Notes: generated by a model from the letters alone, not told the origin. Numbered from the stretch's first letter, positions 1 through 9,171 are shown. The stretch: 64,000 bases of DNA from Thalassotalea sp. PP2-459 (GCF_001913705.1 NZ_MKQD01000013.1:1-64000), one strand, 5' to 3'. Numbers and translations are program-made.

Positions 1-113
1 ATGGGCAAATACCCATGCTGAGCTCAGTAGTGAAATGCAATAGCGTCGATGGTAGTGTGCCTCATGTGATAAGTAACGCCCATATGAGAGTAGGACATCA
101 TCAAGCTTCTATT
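1..113 (+). pseudogene. degenerate 5S rRNA-like copy A (5' end outside window)
   Basis: The stretch follows the second half of gammaproteobacterial 5S rRNA: a CCCATGC-like start, a CTCAGTAGTGAAA box, a TAGCG(T/C)CGATGGTAGTGTG segment and GAGAGTAGGACATC near the end. The helix IV region, normally a short GGGG-loop-CCCC hairpin, is replaced by a longer unpaired-looking segment (about 48-88). The 3' tail no longer reads as a clean partner strand. A rho-independent terminator follows directly. I read it as a decayed or strongly divergent 5S gene at the end of an rRNA operon; a functional variant cannot be excluded because the 5' half lies outside the window. Confidence 0.6.
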
Positions 114-120
114 CCAAAGA

Positions 121-149
121 AAAGGCCGTCTAGTAAGACGGCTTTTTTT
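121..149 (+). terminator. terminator after 5S-like copy A
   Basis: GGCCGTC/GACGGC-type stem with TAGTAA loop, then eight T. The same hairpin recurs after copy B. Confidence 0.75.
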
Positions 150-206
150 TATGGACAAAATACATGGAGTACTCTCACGAGTGTAGGGTTAAAAAGGTTA
201 ACAGAC

Positions 207-226
207 AACATGAACCGTTTCATGTT
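207..226 (+). repeat. small perfect hairpin between the 5S-like copies
   Basis: AACATGAA and TTCATGTT arms around a four-base loop, with no T-run. It may be a processing relic of the rRNA transcript. Confidence 0.4.
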
Positions 227-266
227 GGCCCATTTTAACCGAATGAGCTCTGCGAATTCGTGGGCC

Positions 267-317
267 TGAATCAAGCTTCTATTAAGAGAAACCCGTAGGA
301 CAAGCTACAGGTTTTTT
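267..317 (+). terminator. relic 5S tail plus terminator
   Basis: The motif ATCAAGCTTCTATT, which ends both 5S-like copies, appears again at about 270-283. It is followed by a hairpin (289-312) and a T-run. This suggests a third, almost fully deleted 5S unit. Confidence 0.5.
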
Positions 318-349
318 GCGTTTAGCTCGAAACAATTATCAAAGTTAAA

Positions 350-492
350 GGTAATAACATTAGCATCACCTGACTCCATGCGCACATACTCGTCACAAAC
401 GTCCAGTAGTGAAAAGCAATAGCGCCGATGGAAGTGTGACTCATGTGATAAGTAACGCCCATGTGAGAGTAAGGTATCATCAAGCTTCTATT
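350..492 (+). pseudogene. degenerate 5S rRNA-like copy B
   Basis: A CACCTGACTCCATGC box, then AGTAGTGAAA, a TAGCGCCGATGG segment and GTGAGAGTA give a recognisable 5S order. About 20 bases of unrelated sequence break the loop A/helix III region (around 381-402), and helix IV carries the same expansion as copy A. Positions 404-557 align with 25-179 at an offset of 378-379 bp, so the two copies arose by tandem duplication before or during decay. Probably not a working 5S gene. Confidence 0.6.
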
Positions 493-497
493 CAAAA

Positions 498-527
498 AAA
501 AGGTCGTCTAGTAAGACGGCCTTTATT
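498..527 (+). terminator. terminator after 5S-like copy B
   Basis: Near-identical to the hairpin at 121-149 (stem around TAGTAA), followed by a T-rich run. Confidence 0.7.
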
Positions 528-557
528 TATGGACAAAATACATGGAGTACTCTCACT

Positions 558-882
558 TGGTCGTTCTTTGCCATCCATGGTACCACGACATTAGTGAATC
601 CTTTCACGCCAGCAGGGCGAAACATGATTTAGACACTAACTAAAAAGAACCGTAATTAAAGCTACGTTTTTTTGTTTCTATGATCTCTATTCTTGAGGTC
701 ATTTGACGATTCGTCAAATGTATATCAAGTAGCTGTTGTTTAATTCACGAAATATTCTTGCTATTAACGTAAAGCCATTAGTGCTTGCTAGTGTTCCATT
801 TTATTGTTCCTTTTACACTAGGCAAATCAACGCTTAACGTTAAGGTTAAAGCCTCTATCTAAGTTTAAATAGGAGAAATACT
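558..882. other. intergenic stretch, weak terminator relic, promoter region
   Basis: About 325 bases without a gene. At 648-672 there is another weak hairpin with seven T resembling the one at 289-317. The rest is A+T-rich and presumably holds the promoter of the gene starting at 883; I see no convincing operator. Confidence 0.5.
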
Positions 883-1773
883 TTGAAGTTATTATATGCC
901 ATTTTTTTATGGTTGAACTTAGGCTGGTCGTTAAATTCATTGCAAGCATCTGATGACTTAGCCACGCTCTTTAAAAAAGCATCTGTCGCATTAGCTATTG
1001 ATTTAGACGAAGCGGAATCACTCATAGAGAAAGCACTATCGTTGGAACCCAACAACCCTGAAGTAAACTTTCTTTGTGGCCGGATAATGGGAAGGCAAGC
1101 AGAAGATGCTATTTTTACTGCAATGAGTTATGCCAATAAATCATTGTCTTGCTTAAAAAAAGCGGTTGAGTTTCAGCCTAATAAAATTGCTTATAGAATT
1201 GGATTACTTAAATTTTATTTGGGAGCACCTTCTATTGCTGGTGGTGATATAGAACTTGCATCAGAACAAGTAGCAGCTATTTATCAATTGAATTCAGTAC
1301 AAGGTGCATTAGCTGAAATTAAGTTATTGCGTGAACAAGATAAAAAAGATGAATTAAAATCTAAATTGATTAAATGGTCAGCGAAGTATCCTAAGGTTAA
1401 CGAGTTTACTTTTCGTCTCGGCTTGATATACCAAGAGGAAAGTAACTTTAGAGAAGCATTCAAAGTTTTTGAACAGGCAGCGTCCAGTCAAGAACAGCAA
1501 ATATACTATCTGAATTCATTATATCAGCTGGGAAGAAACGCAGTTTTTAGTCACTATAATGTGCAAGAGGGTATTAATTCATTGCTCATTTTTATTGCCG
1601 AATCAGATGGCTATAAAGGTGTTCCTTCAAATGAATGGGCTGCACTTCGTTTAGCTCAGTTGTATCGATTGATTGAAAACGATGAAATGACAAGAAAATA
1701 CGCCAAACTTGCTGAAAAAAGTGATGAACGCGAGTTGCATAGAGTACTTAAGAAAATATATAACGTTAGGTAA
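883..1773 (+). CDS. secreted TPR-like repeat protein
   Basis: The protein has 296 residues. It starts at TTG with AGGAG seven bases upstream; no better start is in frame. An N-terminal hydrophobic stretch ending near QAS suggests a signal peptide and periplasmic location. The body is helical with TPR-like spacing, including a unit with the typical LEPNNPEV turn near residues 54-61 and others around 85-100 and 180-210. Such proteins usually act as protein-interaction scaffolds; no enzymatic motif is visible. The next gene starts four bases after the stop, so the two are probably co-transcribed. Partner unknown. Confidence 0.75.
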   Translation: MKLLYAIFLWLNLGWSLNSLQASDDLATLFKKASVALAIDLDEAESLIEKALSLEPNNPEVNFLCGRIMGRQAEDAIFTAMSYANKSLSCLKKAVEFQPNKIAYRIGLLKFYLGAPSIAGGDIELASEQVAAIYQLNSVQGALAEIKLLREQDKKDELKSKLIKWSAKYPKVNEFTFRLGLIYQEESNFREAFKVFEQAASSQEQQIYYLNSLYQLGRNAVFSHYNVQEGINSLLIFIAESDGYKGVPSNEWAALRLAQLYRLIENDEMTRKYAKLAEKSDERELHRVLKKIYNVR

Positions 1774-1777
1774 GACT

Positions 1778-2446
1778 ATGATTAATATTAATGCATTAAA
1801 AACAGGTGAAGCTAGCATAGTACTATTATTGTTAGTATTGATACTTGAAGGGCCTGTTCGATTGTTTTTACAGCCTGACCCTTGGCTATTACATCCAACG
1901 CATTGGTACTTTAATCAACCAACAAGGTTATTGGTTGAACTTACTGTAGTAATTGTCGCACTGTTAGTGCTTTATAAATCGTTTGCCCGTTTATTGTTTA
2001 TTCATAAAACATACATTCCTCTTATGATTGTTGCATCACTTAGCTCGGCATTAATTTTTGCTATTTTGGAGCTTGAACAATTAAAAGAAAGCTTTAATAC
2101 GCCGCTAGGTAACATAATGTTATGGTTAATGACGGGTTTTATCATTGGTGTTGGCCAAGAAGTTGTTTATAGAGGGTTATTATTTACCTCATTGACAGCC
2201 TACTTTACAGCAAGGGGGTCATCATTAATTACAACGCTCATCTTTGTTATTGCACCACTGCATTCAATAAGGTTATGGGAGCTCTATAAATTAGAAGAAT
2301 ACCATGTTGTTTTGATTTTAATTACAATTTATGTAGCAGTAAGTTTCTTGTTTCAATGGTTAAGAGATAAAAGCAACAGTATAATTGTACCGGGGGTAGT
2401 CCATGGAGTCGGGAATGCAATTACATGGCTAGCAGTGTTTTCTTAG
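1778..2446 (+). CDS. CPBP family intramembrane metalloprotease-like protein
   Basis: The chosen start (ATG 1778) lies four bases after the preceding stop, with an AGGTAAG ribosome site; upstream in-frame ATG 1709 would overlap that gene. The protein has about 222 residues with several TM helices. The three ABI/CPBP motifs are present: QEVVYR near residue 130, FVIAPLH about 28 residues later, and HGVGN near the C-terminus. Motif 1 is normally EExxxR, and here its first Glu is Gln. The family includes Rce1-like proteases and self-immunity proteins. The Gln may impair catalysis. Substrate unknown. Confidence 0.75.
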   Translation: MININALKTGEASIVLLLLVLILEGPVRLFLQPDPWLLHPTHWYFNQPTRLLVELTVVIVALLVLYKSFARLLFIHKTYIPLMIVASLSSALIFAILELEQLKESFNTPLGNIMLWLMTGFIIGVGQEVVYRGLLFTSLTAYFTARGSSLITTLIFVIAPLHSIRLWELYKLEEYHVVLILITIYVAVSFLFQWLRDKSNSIIVPGVVHGVGNAITWLAVFS

Positions 2447-2483
2447 TTAATTTCTTCGATGAGTTATTAAGATGTATATAAAA

Positions 2484-2512
2484 AAAGCCCATGTTAAATA
2501 TGGGCTTTTTTT
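2484..2512. terminator. bidirectional terminator
   Basis: AAAGCCCAT/ATGGGCTTT stem, A-run on the left and T-run on the right, between two convergent genes. Confidence 0.85.
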
Positions 2513-2535
2513 ATTTGAAATTATGTTGAGCTACG

Positions 2536-2943
2536 CTATTTTTTAGACTTACCAATTGAAATAACGAGTTGATCAAATTGTTTTACCTGATCCATTACTT
2601 GAACAACCATATCGTGTGTTGTTTCATATTCAGGAATAATAACAGCACTGTTTGTTAGGTTTTCAGCTAAGAAGCTCTCTATACGTGCACCTAATCGTTC
2701 AATATCTACTGGTTTGCCGTTAAATTTAATTTGTCCATTTTCACTAATTTGAACAACAACGGTAGGAGTAGCGTTATTAGGCGGGTTATTTTGCGCTTTT
2801 GGTCTATTTACTAAAATACCTTCTTCGCGAACAAAAGAGGTCGTTACGATAAAGAAAATCAATAATATAAATACAATATCCAACATTGGCGTCATATCTA
2901 CTTCACTTTCGTTGGCTTCTTCTGCGTGTCTTCTTCTACTCAT
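2536..2943 (-). CDS. exbD: ExbD/TolR family biopolymer transport protein (orphan)
   Basis: The protein has 135 residues. A short charged cytoplasmic N-terminus is followed by one TM helix (about 16-38) beginning DMTPMLDIVFILL, which carries the conserved Asp needed for proton use, and then a periplasmic domain. ExbD works with ExbB to energise TonB (or TolR with TolQ). No exbB or tonB lies beside it: upstream is a pseudouridine synthase 100 bases away and downstream is a convergent terminator. The ExbB partner must be encoded elsewhere. The family call is secure, the exact system is not. Confidence 0.85.
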   Translation of the reverse strand: MSRRRHAEEANESEVDMTPMLDIVFILLIFFIVTTSFVREEGILVNRPKAQNNPPNNATPTVVVQISENGQIKFNGKPVDIERLGARIESFLAENLTNSAVIIPEYETTHDMVVQVMDQVKQFDQLVISIGKSKK

Positions 2944-3046
2944 GGTTAACCCTTATTCTAACCGCAATGACTAATAATATTACGATTTACTTCGTATAGT
3001 TTTGATGTAATGTACTGATAAAATGGCTTATGGTCAATCTTTAATC

Positions 3047-3811
3047 TTAGAATTTACCTGCAAAATTATTATTTTTATAGTTGTTGTTTATTTCTTCAAC
3101 GCTTAATGATCTTGAGTCGCCAGCTTTAAGGTTTTTATCAAGAGTGATATGACCAACACTAATGCGGTGTATGCTTAAAACTTTGTTTTGAAAACGGCCG
3201 AACATACGCTTAATTTGATGATATTTTCCTTCTTGAATGATAACCAAGGCTTTATAACTCGTCAGTATTTCAAGCTGCGCAGGTAATGTTGTTGCATTTT
3301 CATACTCAAAATACATGCCCTGGGCAAATGCTGTTGCATAATCTTGCGTTATAGGTTTATCAACAGTCACTAAGTACTGTTTTTCCACTTTAGCAGATGG
3401 GTTGGTTATTTGTTCAGACCATCGACTGTCATTGGTTAATAATATAAGCCCTGTGCTATTTAGGTCTAACCTTCCTACTATATGTAATTCGTTTTTATAC
3501 GGAAAGTTTAATAAGTTAATAACGGTTTGGTGCTTATCGTCTTTTGTAGCTGATACCACACCTTTAGGCTTATTTAACATTAGGTAATAAGCTTCTTCAA
3601 AAGGTAATAGTTGTGTTTTTACAATAATTTTTGAAAATTTGTTAACAATTTCGTCTGCATTTTGAGTTGTTACTCCATCAACACTTATCTCTTGTTTTGC
3701 AAGTAAGCGTTTAACGTCTTTACGGGAAATGTTTAATGCTTGTGATATTCGCTTATCTAATCGCTGACGGTTTAATGCATTGTTGTTTGCCACGGTAGCA
3801 CTCTCAAACAT
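3047..3811 (-). CDS. rsuA: RsuA-family 16S rRNA pseudouridine synthase
   Basis: The protein has 254 residues. An S4 RNA-binding domain (about 17-60, RLDKRISQALNISRKDVKRLL) precedes the catalytic domain with the GRLDLNSTGLILLTND motif, whose Asp is catalytic. EGKYHQIKRMFG near residue 195 is the RsuA-type signature rather than RluB/E/F. It is predicted to isomerise U516 of 16S rRNA in the cytoplasm. A roughly 15-residue N-terminal extension precedes the S4 domain compared with E. coli RsuA. It has its own transcript. Confidence 0.8.
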   Translation of the reverse strand: MFESATVANNNALNRQRLDKRISQALNISRKDVKRLLAKQEISVDGVTTQNADEIVNKFSKIIVKTQLLPFEEAYYLMLNKPKGVVSATKDDKHQTVINLLNFPYKNELHIVGRLDLNSTGLILLTNDSRWSEQITNPSAKVEKQYLVTVDKPITQDYATAFAQGMYFEYENATTLPAQLEILTSYKALVIIQEGKYHQIKRMFGRFQNKVLSIHRISVGHITLDKNLKAGDSRSLSVEEINNNYKNNNFAGKF

Positions 3812-3934
3812 TGAAGTATTGGAATTGTATCAATTCTATAAATATATTTTAAATCTTAAACTGTCGATGCCATAGCATTTAATGACAAAATAAAAGGTAA
3901 ATAATAGATATAGTATTTTCTTTGAACTAGACAT

Positions 3935-4411
3935 TAGGCATGGGTGGTAAAAGGTAGAAGGTGCTTGCACCGCTATAATTAACTGAAATCAAAACATAAA
4001 TAAATTGGTGGACAGTACTGGGTTTGAACTTGTGATTCGGCTCGGGTGGTAAAAAGTAGAAGGTGCTCGCACCGCTATAATTAACTGAAATCAAAACATA
4101 AAAAAGTGGTGGGCAGTACTGGGTTTGAACTTGTGATTTGGCGTGGGTGGTAAAAGGTAGAAGGTGCTCGCACCGCTATAATTAACTGAAATCAAAACAT
4201 AAAGAAATTGGTGGACGATACTGGGCTTGAACTTGTGATTCGGCATGGGTGGTAAAAGGTAGAAGGTGCTTGCACCGCTATAATTAACTGAAATCAAAAC
4301 ATAAAAAAGTGGTGGGCAGTACTGGGTTTGAACTTGTGATTCGGCTCGGGTGGTAAAAGGTAGAAGGTGCTTGCACCGCTATAATTAACTGAAATCAAAA
4401 CATAAAGAAAT
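3935..4411 (-). repeat. tandem array of five 101-102 bp repeats carrying tRNA-Val 3' ends
   Basis: The core GGGTGGTAAAAGGTAGAAGG recurs at 3942, 4044, 4145, 4247 and 4348, with small variations. Between cores, four junctions carry the last roughly 24 nt of the adjacent tRNA-Val gene (acceptor 3' strand with CCA plus most of the T-arm); the copy at 4209-4232 matches it exactly. The first unit is more decayed. Each unit also has a GGTGC(T/C)(T/C)GCACC-type hairpin. On the minus strand the array lies directly downstream of the tRNA genes, so it would be co-transcribed and could be processed at each pseudo-tRNA end. Confidence 0.9.
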
Positions 4412-4487
4412 TGGTGGACGATACTGGGCTTGAACCAGTGACCCCCGCCTTGTAAGGGCGGTGCTCTCCCAACTGAGCTAATCGTCC
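4412..4487 (-). tRNA. tRNA-Val (UAC)
   Basis: On the minus strand: 76 nt, CCGCC-CTTACAA-GGCGG anticodon arm with anticodon TAC, GGTTCAAGCC T-arm, encoded CCA. It is the last gene of a three-gene array. Confidence 0.97.
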
Positions 4488-4514
4488 TAATAGGAACAGA
4501 TATAATTAAAGAAG

Positions 4515-4590
4515 TGGTGGACGATACTGGGCTTGAACCAGTGACCCCCGCCTTGTAAGGGCGGTGCTCTCCCAACTGAGCTAATCGTCC
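4515..4590 (-). tRNA. tRNA-Val (UAC)
   Basis: 76 nt, identical in sequence to the copy at 4412, 27 bases from it. Encoded CCA. Confidence 0.97.
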
Positions 4591-4628
4591 TAATTATATC
4601 TAACAGAAACGCCAAACTTCAAAAGAAG

Positions 4629-4704
4629 TGGTGGACGGTACTGGGCTTGAACCAGTGACCCCCGCCTTGTAAGGGCGGTGCTCTCCCAACTGAGCTAACC
4701 GTCC
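4629..4704 (-). tRNA. tRNA-Val (UAC)
   Basis: 76 nt, differing from the other two only by a compensated acceptor-stem pair (GGACGG/CCGTCC instead of GGACGA/TCGTCC). First gene of the array. Confidence 0.97.
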
Positions 4705-4951
4705 GTCTCTGTGGTGGCGTATTATAGGGAGATCGTATTTACTGTCAATACAATCACGTTAATTTTTTTAGTTTTTTTGTTAAATTTAAACCAAATGAAG
4801 AATATTTCATCAGACTGGGTGTTTTATCACCTTTTTCATTTATCTGCAGTGTTCAAAGGTGTTAACCATCGGAATAGCCTGTTAAAATATCATTATTATT
4901 TTATCCTGGTTTTGTTTAAATAAAACCGTTTTCTGTTTTAGTGAGATTGAT

Positions 4952-6364
4952 ATGAGCCTAACAACTCGATTTGCACCTAGCCCTACAGGGTATTTACATG
5001 TCGGTGGTGCCCGCACTGCCCTTTATAGTTGGTTATATGCACAGAAGAACGGCGGTGAATTTATTCTTCGTATTGAAGATACTGATTTAGAGCGCTCTAC
5101 TCAAGAATCTGTAGATGCCATTATGGATGGTATGAACTGGCTGAATTTGTCTTGGACTAAGGGCCCGTACTTTCAAACTGAGCGTTTTGATCGTTATAAA
5201 GAAGTCATTCAACAACTGATTGTTTCAGGTAATGCATATCGTTGTTACTCAACAGCAGAAGAAGTTGAAGCAATGCGTGAAGAAGCTCGCGCTAAAGGTG
5301 AGAAAGAAAAATATAACGGTATATGGCGTGAAAGAACCGATTACCCAGAGGATAAGCCATTTGTCATTCGCTTTAAGAACCCTCTTGACGGTAGCGTTGT
5401 GATTAATGACTTAGTTAAAGGCGATATCGTCATTTCAAACGAAGAACTTGACGATTTAATTATTGCGCGTTCAGATGGGTCACCAACGTATAATTTAACG
5501 GTTGTTGTTGATGATTGGGATATGGGGGTTACACATGTCGTTCGTGGTGACGATCATGTGAACAATACGCCTCGTCAAATTAATATATTAAAAGCGTTAG
5601 GCGCCCCATTACCAGAATATGCCCACATTCCCATGATATTAGGAGACGATGGCAAACGTTTGTCAAAACGTCATGGTGCGGTTTCTGTGATGCAATATCG
5701 TGATGATGGGTATTTACCTGAAGCATTACTGAATTATTTAGTGCGTTTAGGTTGGTCTCATGGTGATCAAGAGATTTTTTCTCGTGAAGAAATGATCGAA
5801 TTGTTTGATTTAACTGGTTGCAATAGGGCACCTTCAGCCTTTAACACTGATAAATTGATTTGGGTAAATCAGCACTATATGAAATCACTTGATCCAGAAT
5901 ATGTTGCCGAACATTTAGCTTGGCACATGAAAGAGCAAGGTATTTCAACAGAAAGTGGGCCTGCATTAAGTGAAATTGTTAAGGTGCAAGCAGATCGCGT
6001 AAAAACGCTAAAAGAAATGGCAGAAATATCACGTTACTTTTATCAAGATTTTACCGAGTTTGACGCTACTGCCGCGAAAAAGCATTTGCGACCTGTAGCG
6101 GAACAACCATTACAACTTGTTAGAGAAAAGTTATCGTTAGTGTCTGATTGGACACCAGAAGCTATTCAACAAGCAATTAATGCAACAGCAGAAGAGCTTG
6201 AATTAGGCATGGGTAAAGTAGGTATGCCATTGCGTGTAGCCGCAACTGGTGCTGGTAATTCTCCTTCGTTAGATGTGACACTTGCTTTGTTACCTCAGGA
6301 AAAGGTATTAACAAGAATAGATATGGCATTAGCAGTAATTGAAGTACGAAAAGCGAATAGTTAA
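4952..6364 (+). CDS. gltX: glutamyl-tRNA synthetase
   Basis: The protein has 470 residues, the usual length for the class I discriminating bacterial enzyme. The HIGH-like motif is [11 protein letters not shown] (residues 9-19) and the KMSKS-like motif is KRLSKRHG (about 235). It charges tRNA-Glu in the cytoplasm using ATP. It is monocistronic, with a strong terminator 20 bases after the stop, and divergent from the tRNA-Val array. The start is ATG with a purine-rich GTGAGA site upstream. Confidence 0.97.
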   Translation: MSLTTRFAPSPTGYLHVGGARTALYSWLYAQKNGGEFILRIEDTDLERSTQESVDAIMDGMNWLNLSWTKGPYFQTERFDRYKEVIQQLIVSGNAYRCYSTAEEVEAMREEARAKGEKEKYNGIWRERTDYPEDKPFVIRFKNPLDGSVVINDLVKGDIVISNEELDDLIIARSDGSPTYNLTVVVDDWDMGVTHVVRGDDHVNNTPRQINILKALGAPLPEYAHIPMILGDDGKRLSKRHGAVSVMQYRDDGYLPEALLNYLVRLGWSHGDQEIFSREEMIELFDLTGCNRAPSAFNTDKLIWVNQHYMKSLDPEYVAEHLAWHMKEQGISTESGPALSEIVKVQADRVKTLKEMAEISRYFYQDFTEFDATAAKKHLRPVAEQPLQLVREKLSLVSDWTPEAIQQAINATAEELELGMGKVGMPLRVAATGAGNSPSLDVTLALLPQEKVLTRIDMALAVIEVRKANS

Positions 6365-6382
6365 TGTTGTTTATAATCACTT

Positions 6383-6407
6383 AAGCGCCTTTAATGGCGC
6401 TTTTTTT
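6383..6407 (+). terminator. gltX terminator
   Basis: AAGCGCC/GGCGCTT stem with TTTAAT loop, then seven T. Confidence 0.85.
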
Positions 6408-6612
6408 GCAAAAAAATTTAGTAAAAACAGGTAAACCAGTGTGTTGCTTGTTTTTAGTACGCCTGCAACGAGGAAAAAACATTATTCGCAAATATATCAA
6501 GCTGTTCTAAGATATTCCTAGGTTGTTCATTTTTATTTATTGTGCTAAATACTGGTACGATCAGATTAAAAATATAACAAATTAAAACGGATATTAGCTG
6601 GGGAGTTAGATC

Positions 6613-9126
6613 GTGAAAGTTACCATTAAAAAGGCATTAAAGCCTGCCATCGCTATAGGTATAGCAAGTTTAGTTTCAGCCTGTGGCAACGATTATAAAT
6701 ATGAAAGTGTTAACCAATTAGCACCTGCGGAACCAGAAACACCTACACCACCAACAACTAAGGCACCTTTACCTACGTTTGCGCCTGAAGGTATGTTGTC
6801 AGCAAATATACGATGGACAGACTACGGTGTACCGCACGTTAAAGCCGACAATTTAGAAAGCTTGGCTTACGGGGTAGGTTATGCATACGCTAAAGATAAT
6901 ATTTGTATACTTGCAGACCAAGTCGTGAAATATAATTCACAGCGTTCAATGTATTTCGGACCCGATTTAAATCCTGGTTCTGGTGATTCAGAACATCTTA
7001 TCAATGACTTTGGTTACCTTGCTCTTGGCATTAGAAAACAGGCAGAGCAACACTTTAATGGTATGTCAGAAAATAGCCGCGCGCTGTTAACTGGCTATGC
7101 CGCTGGTTATAACAAATATTTAAGTGATAACACCGACGACGTTGATTTAAGCTGTGCTGGGCAGCCTTGGTTACAACCTATCACCAACATAGATGTACTA
7201 ACTTATTCTTTAGGTGTTGCATTATTACCCGGTGCTGCAAACTTTTTAGGCCCAATGTTTTTAGCTGCACCTCCTGGAGAAAGCTATTTACCTTACCCTA
7301 AAGCAGCGAATGCTTCTGCAAGTTCAATCAAGTATGCACCAAAGGTGAAAATGCCAGAGCGTAATCCATTAGATTTAGGTTCTAATGGTTGGGGTTTAGG
7401 GAAAGATAAAACAGAAAATGGTAAAGGTATGGTATTGGCTAATCCTCATTTTCCACATACGGGGAACTTAAGATTTTGGCAGTTTCATAGCATTATTCCT
7501 GAGCATATGAATGTTATGGGAGGCTCTTTATCTGGTATGCCAGGCGTAGTGAATATTGGCTTTAATGATAATGTTGCATGGACTCATACTTTTTCGACCG
7601 CAGAGCATTTTGTGGTTTATCAATTGACCTTAGATGGATCTCTACCTGGTAACAATCAAGTCATTGATGGTGCTCCTCGAGCAATTGAAGAGCAAGAGCT
7701 TGTGATTGATGTTGCTGTTGCGCCAGGTCAAACGATTAAGTTAGCGAAGAAAAGTTACTCAACGGTTCAAGGCCCGATGATCGTTGTACCAGGTAACTTT
7801 GAATGGTCAGCAAGTGGTGCCTATGCAATTAAAGACGCTAATTTAGGAAATTTTGATATTGTTGATCATTGGCTAGCGATGAATGTTGCTAGCAACATGG
7901 ATGAATTTAAGCAGGCCTTTAAGTCACATGATGGCGTTATTTTTAATAATACGATGTCAGCTGATAAAGAAGGCAATGTCTTTTATATTGATGATTCAAC
8001 CGTGCCTAACCTATCTGATACCGCTATTCATGAGCTAACAACTAACCCATTACTGATTGGCGCTAAACAGCTTGCAGGATTTACAGTTTTACCTGGTCAT
8101 ATTTCAGCATTTGTTTATGAAGGGGCTGTACCGTACGATAACGCGCCAAAATATGAAGGAAGTGACTACGTACAAAACTCTAACGATAGTTTTTGGCTTA
8201 CTAATGCTGAATCTCCTATCACGGGGGTTTCTCCATTATACGGCCAAGTAGGAAATCAACAGTCTTTACGTTCAAGAATGGCGCATAAGCTTTTAGCTGA
8301 TGCAGCTGGAGACGATGGATTATTTACAATCGAGGAAGTAGAAAATGCATTGCTTGGTAATCGTAATTATTTAGGTGAAGCGGTATTAACGGATCTATTA
8401 GCTGCATGTACCGAGCAAGGTAGTACACCAGTAAATGGCACGGATATTAGCGCAGGTTGTGGTGCTTTATCGGCATGGGATGGCACAATGAACTTAAACA
8501 GTAGTGCAGCTCACTTGTTTAGAGAGTTTGCATTTCAATTTTCGACTAGCCCTCAGTGGTCTGTGCCTTTTAATGTAGAAGACCCCATAAATACACCAAA
8601 TACACTTGCTTCAAATACCACTATTTTAGCGCACTTTGCCACGGCGATTGAAAAAGTACAACAAGCAGGAATCGCCTTAGATGCAACGCTTGGTCAGGTG
8701 CAGTTTGTTGAGCGTAGCTTACCTAACGGACAAGCGTCAGGTGTTAAATATCCTTGGGGTGGAGCGCATAATATTGAAGGTGGTTTTAATGTCTTTAATA
8801 ACCGTCGTCATACGGCAAATAATGGTACGTTATTACCAAATCATGGTTATGAAACACAAGACAATACTTCAATCTTAAGTACAGAAGCTGGTGGTTATCA
8901 TATTGGATACGGTAGTAGCTGGATGACCGTAGTAAACTTTACGGATGAAGGACCTAAAGCGAAAGGTTTATTAACGTACTCGCAATCTAGAGCTTACGGT
9001 ACTGAACATAGTGCTGATCAAACTCAGCTTTATTCAATGGAGCCGCAGCTTAGGCCGTTACGATTTACTGAGTCAGAAATTGAAGCGAATAAAATTAACG
9101 AAATTACTATTACAAACGCGCAATAA
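6613..9126 (+). CDS. penicillin acylase / acyl-homoserine lactone acylase family lipoprotein
   Basis: The protein has 837 residues with a GTG start behind GGGGAG. A lipobox (LVSAC) at residue 24 predicts an envelope lipoprotein. It is an Ntn hydrolase: the Gly-Ser-Asn-Gly-Trp motif puts the nucleophile at Ser257, exposed by autocleavage into alpha and beta chains. NPHFPHTGN and MPGVVNIGFNDNVAWTHT follow, as in the PvdQ/AhlM/acylase family. It hydrolyses amide bonds of acylated substrates. Quorum-sensing lactones are one candidate, but AHL specificity cannot be read from sequence. It appears monocistronic with its own terminator. Confidence 0.87.
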   Translation: MKVTIKKALKPAIAIGIASLVSACGNDYKYESVNQLAPAEPETPTPPTTKAPLPTFAPEGMLSANIRWTDYGVPHVKADNLESLAYGVGYAYAKDNICILADQVVKYNSQRSMYFGPDLNPGSGDSEHLINDFGYLALGIRKQAEQHFNGMSENSRALLTGYAAGYNKYLSDNTDDVDLSCAGQPWLQPITNIDVLTYSLGVALLPGAANFLGPMFLAAPPGESYLPYPKAANASASSIKYAPKVKMPERNPLDLGSNGWGLGKDKTENGKGMVLANPHFPHTGNLRFWQFHSIIPEHMNVMGGSLSGMPGVVNIGFNDNVAWTHTFSTAEHFVVYQLTLDGSLPGNNQVIDGAPRAIEEQELVIDVAVAPGQTIKLAKKSYSTVQGPMIVVPGNFEWSASGAYAIKDANLGNFDIVDHWLAMNVASNMDEFKQAFKSHDGVIFNNTMSADKEGNVFYIDDSTVPNLSDTAIHELTTNPLLIGAKQLAGFTVLPGHISAFVYEGAVPYDNAPKYEGSDYVQNSNDSFWLTNAESPITGVSPLYGQVGNQQSLRSRMAHKLLADAAGDDGLFTIEEVENALLGNRNYLGEAVLTDLLAACTEQGSTPVNGTDISAGCGALSAWDGTMNLNSSAAHLFREFAFQFSTSPQWSVPFNVEDPINTPNTLASNTTILAHFATAIEKVQQAGIALDATLGQVQFVERSLPNGQASGVKYPWGGAHNIEGGFNVFNNRRHTANNGTLLPNHGYETQDNTSILSTEAGGYHIGYGSSWMTVVNFTDEGPKAKGLLTYSQSRAYGTEHSADQTQLYSMEPQLRPLRFTESEIEANKINEITITNAQ

Positions 9127-9141
9127 AATTTAATAACGCAT

Positions 9142-9171
9142 AAAAAACGAGTGTTAATCACTCGTTTTTTT
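9142..9171. terminator. bidirectional terminator
   Basis: AAAAAACGAGTG/CACTCGTTTTTT stem with a TTAAT loop. It overlaps the stop codon of the minus-strand gene ending at 9154. Confidence 0.9.

Noticed and set aside
15-594. Short open frames in the rRNA tail (15-269 and 409-594)
   Set aside because: They lie over 5S-like sequence and terminators.
3935-4411. CRISPR array
   Set aside because: The repeat covers the whole unit (over 100 bp, nearly identical throughout), without unique spacers, and no cas gene is near.
4091-4575. Open frames through the tandem repeats and tRNA genes on the minus strand
   Set aside because: They are repeat-derived, run into the tRNA genes and have no ribosome site; the repeated peptide only mirrors the DNA repeat.
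4711-4923. Possible 70-residue hydrophobic protein upstream of gltX
   Set aside because: No ribosome site, no recognisable family, overlaps the likely promoter zones of gltX and the tRNA array.
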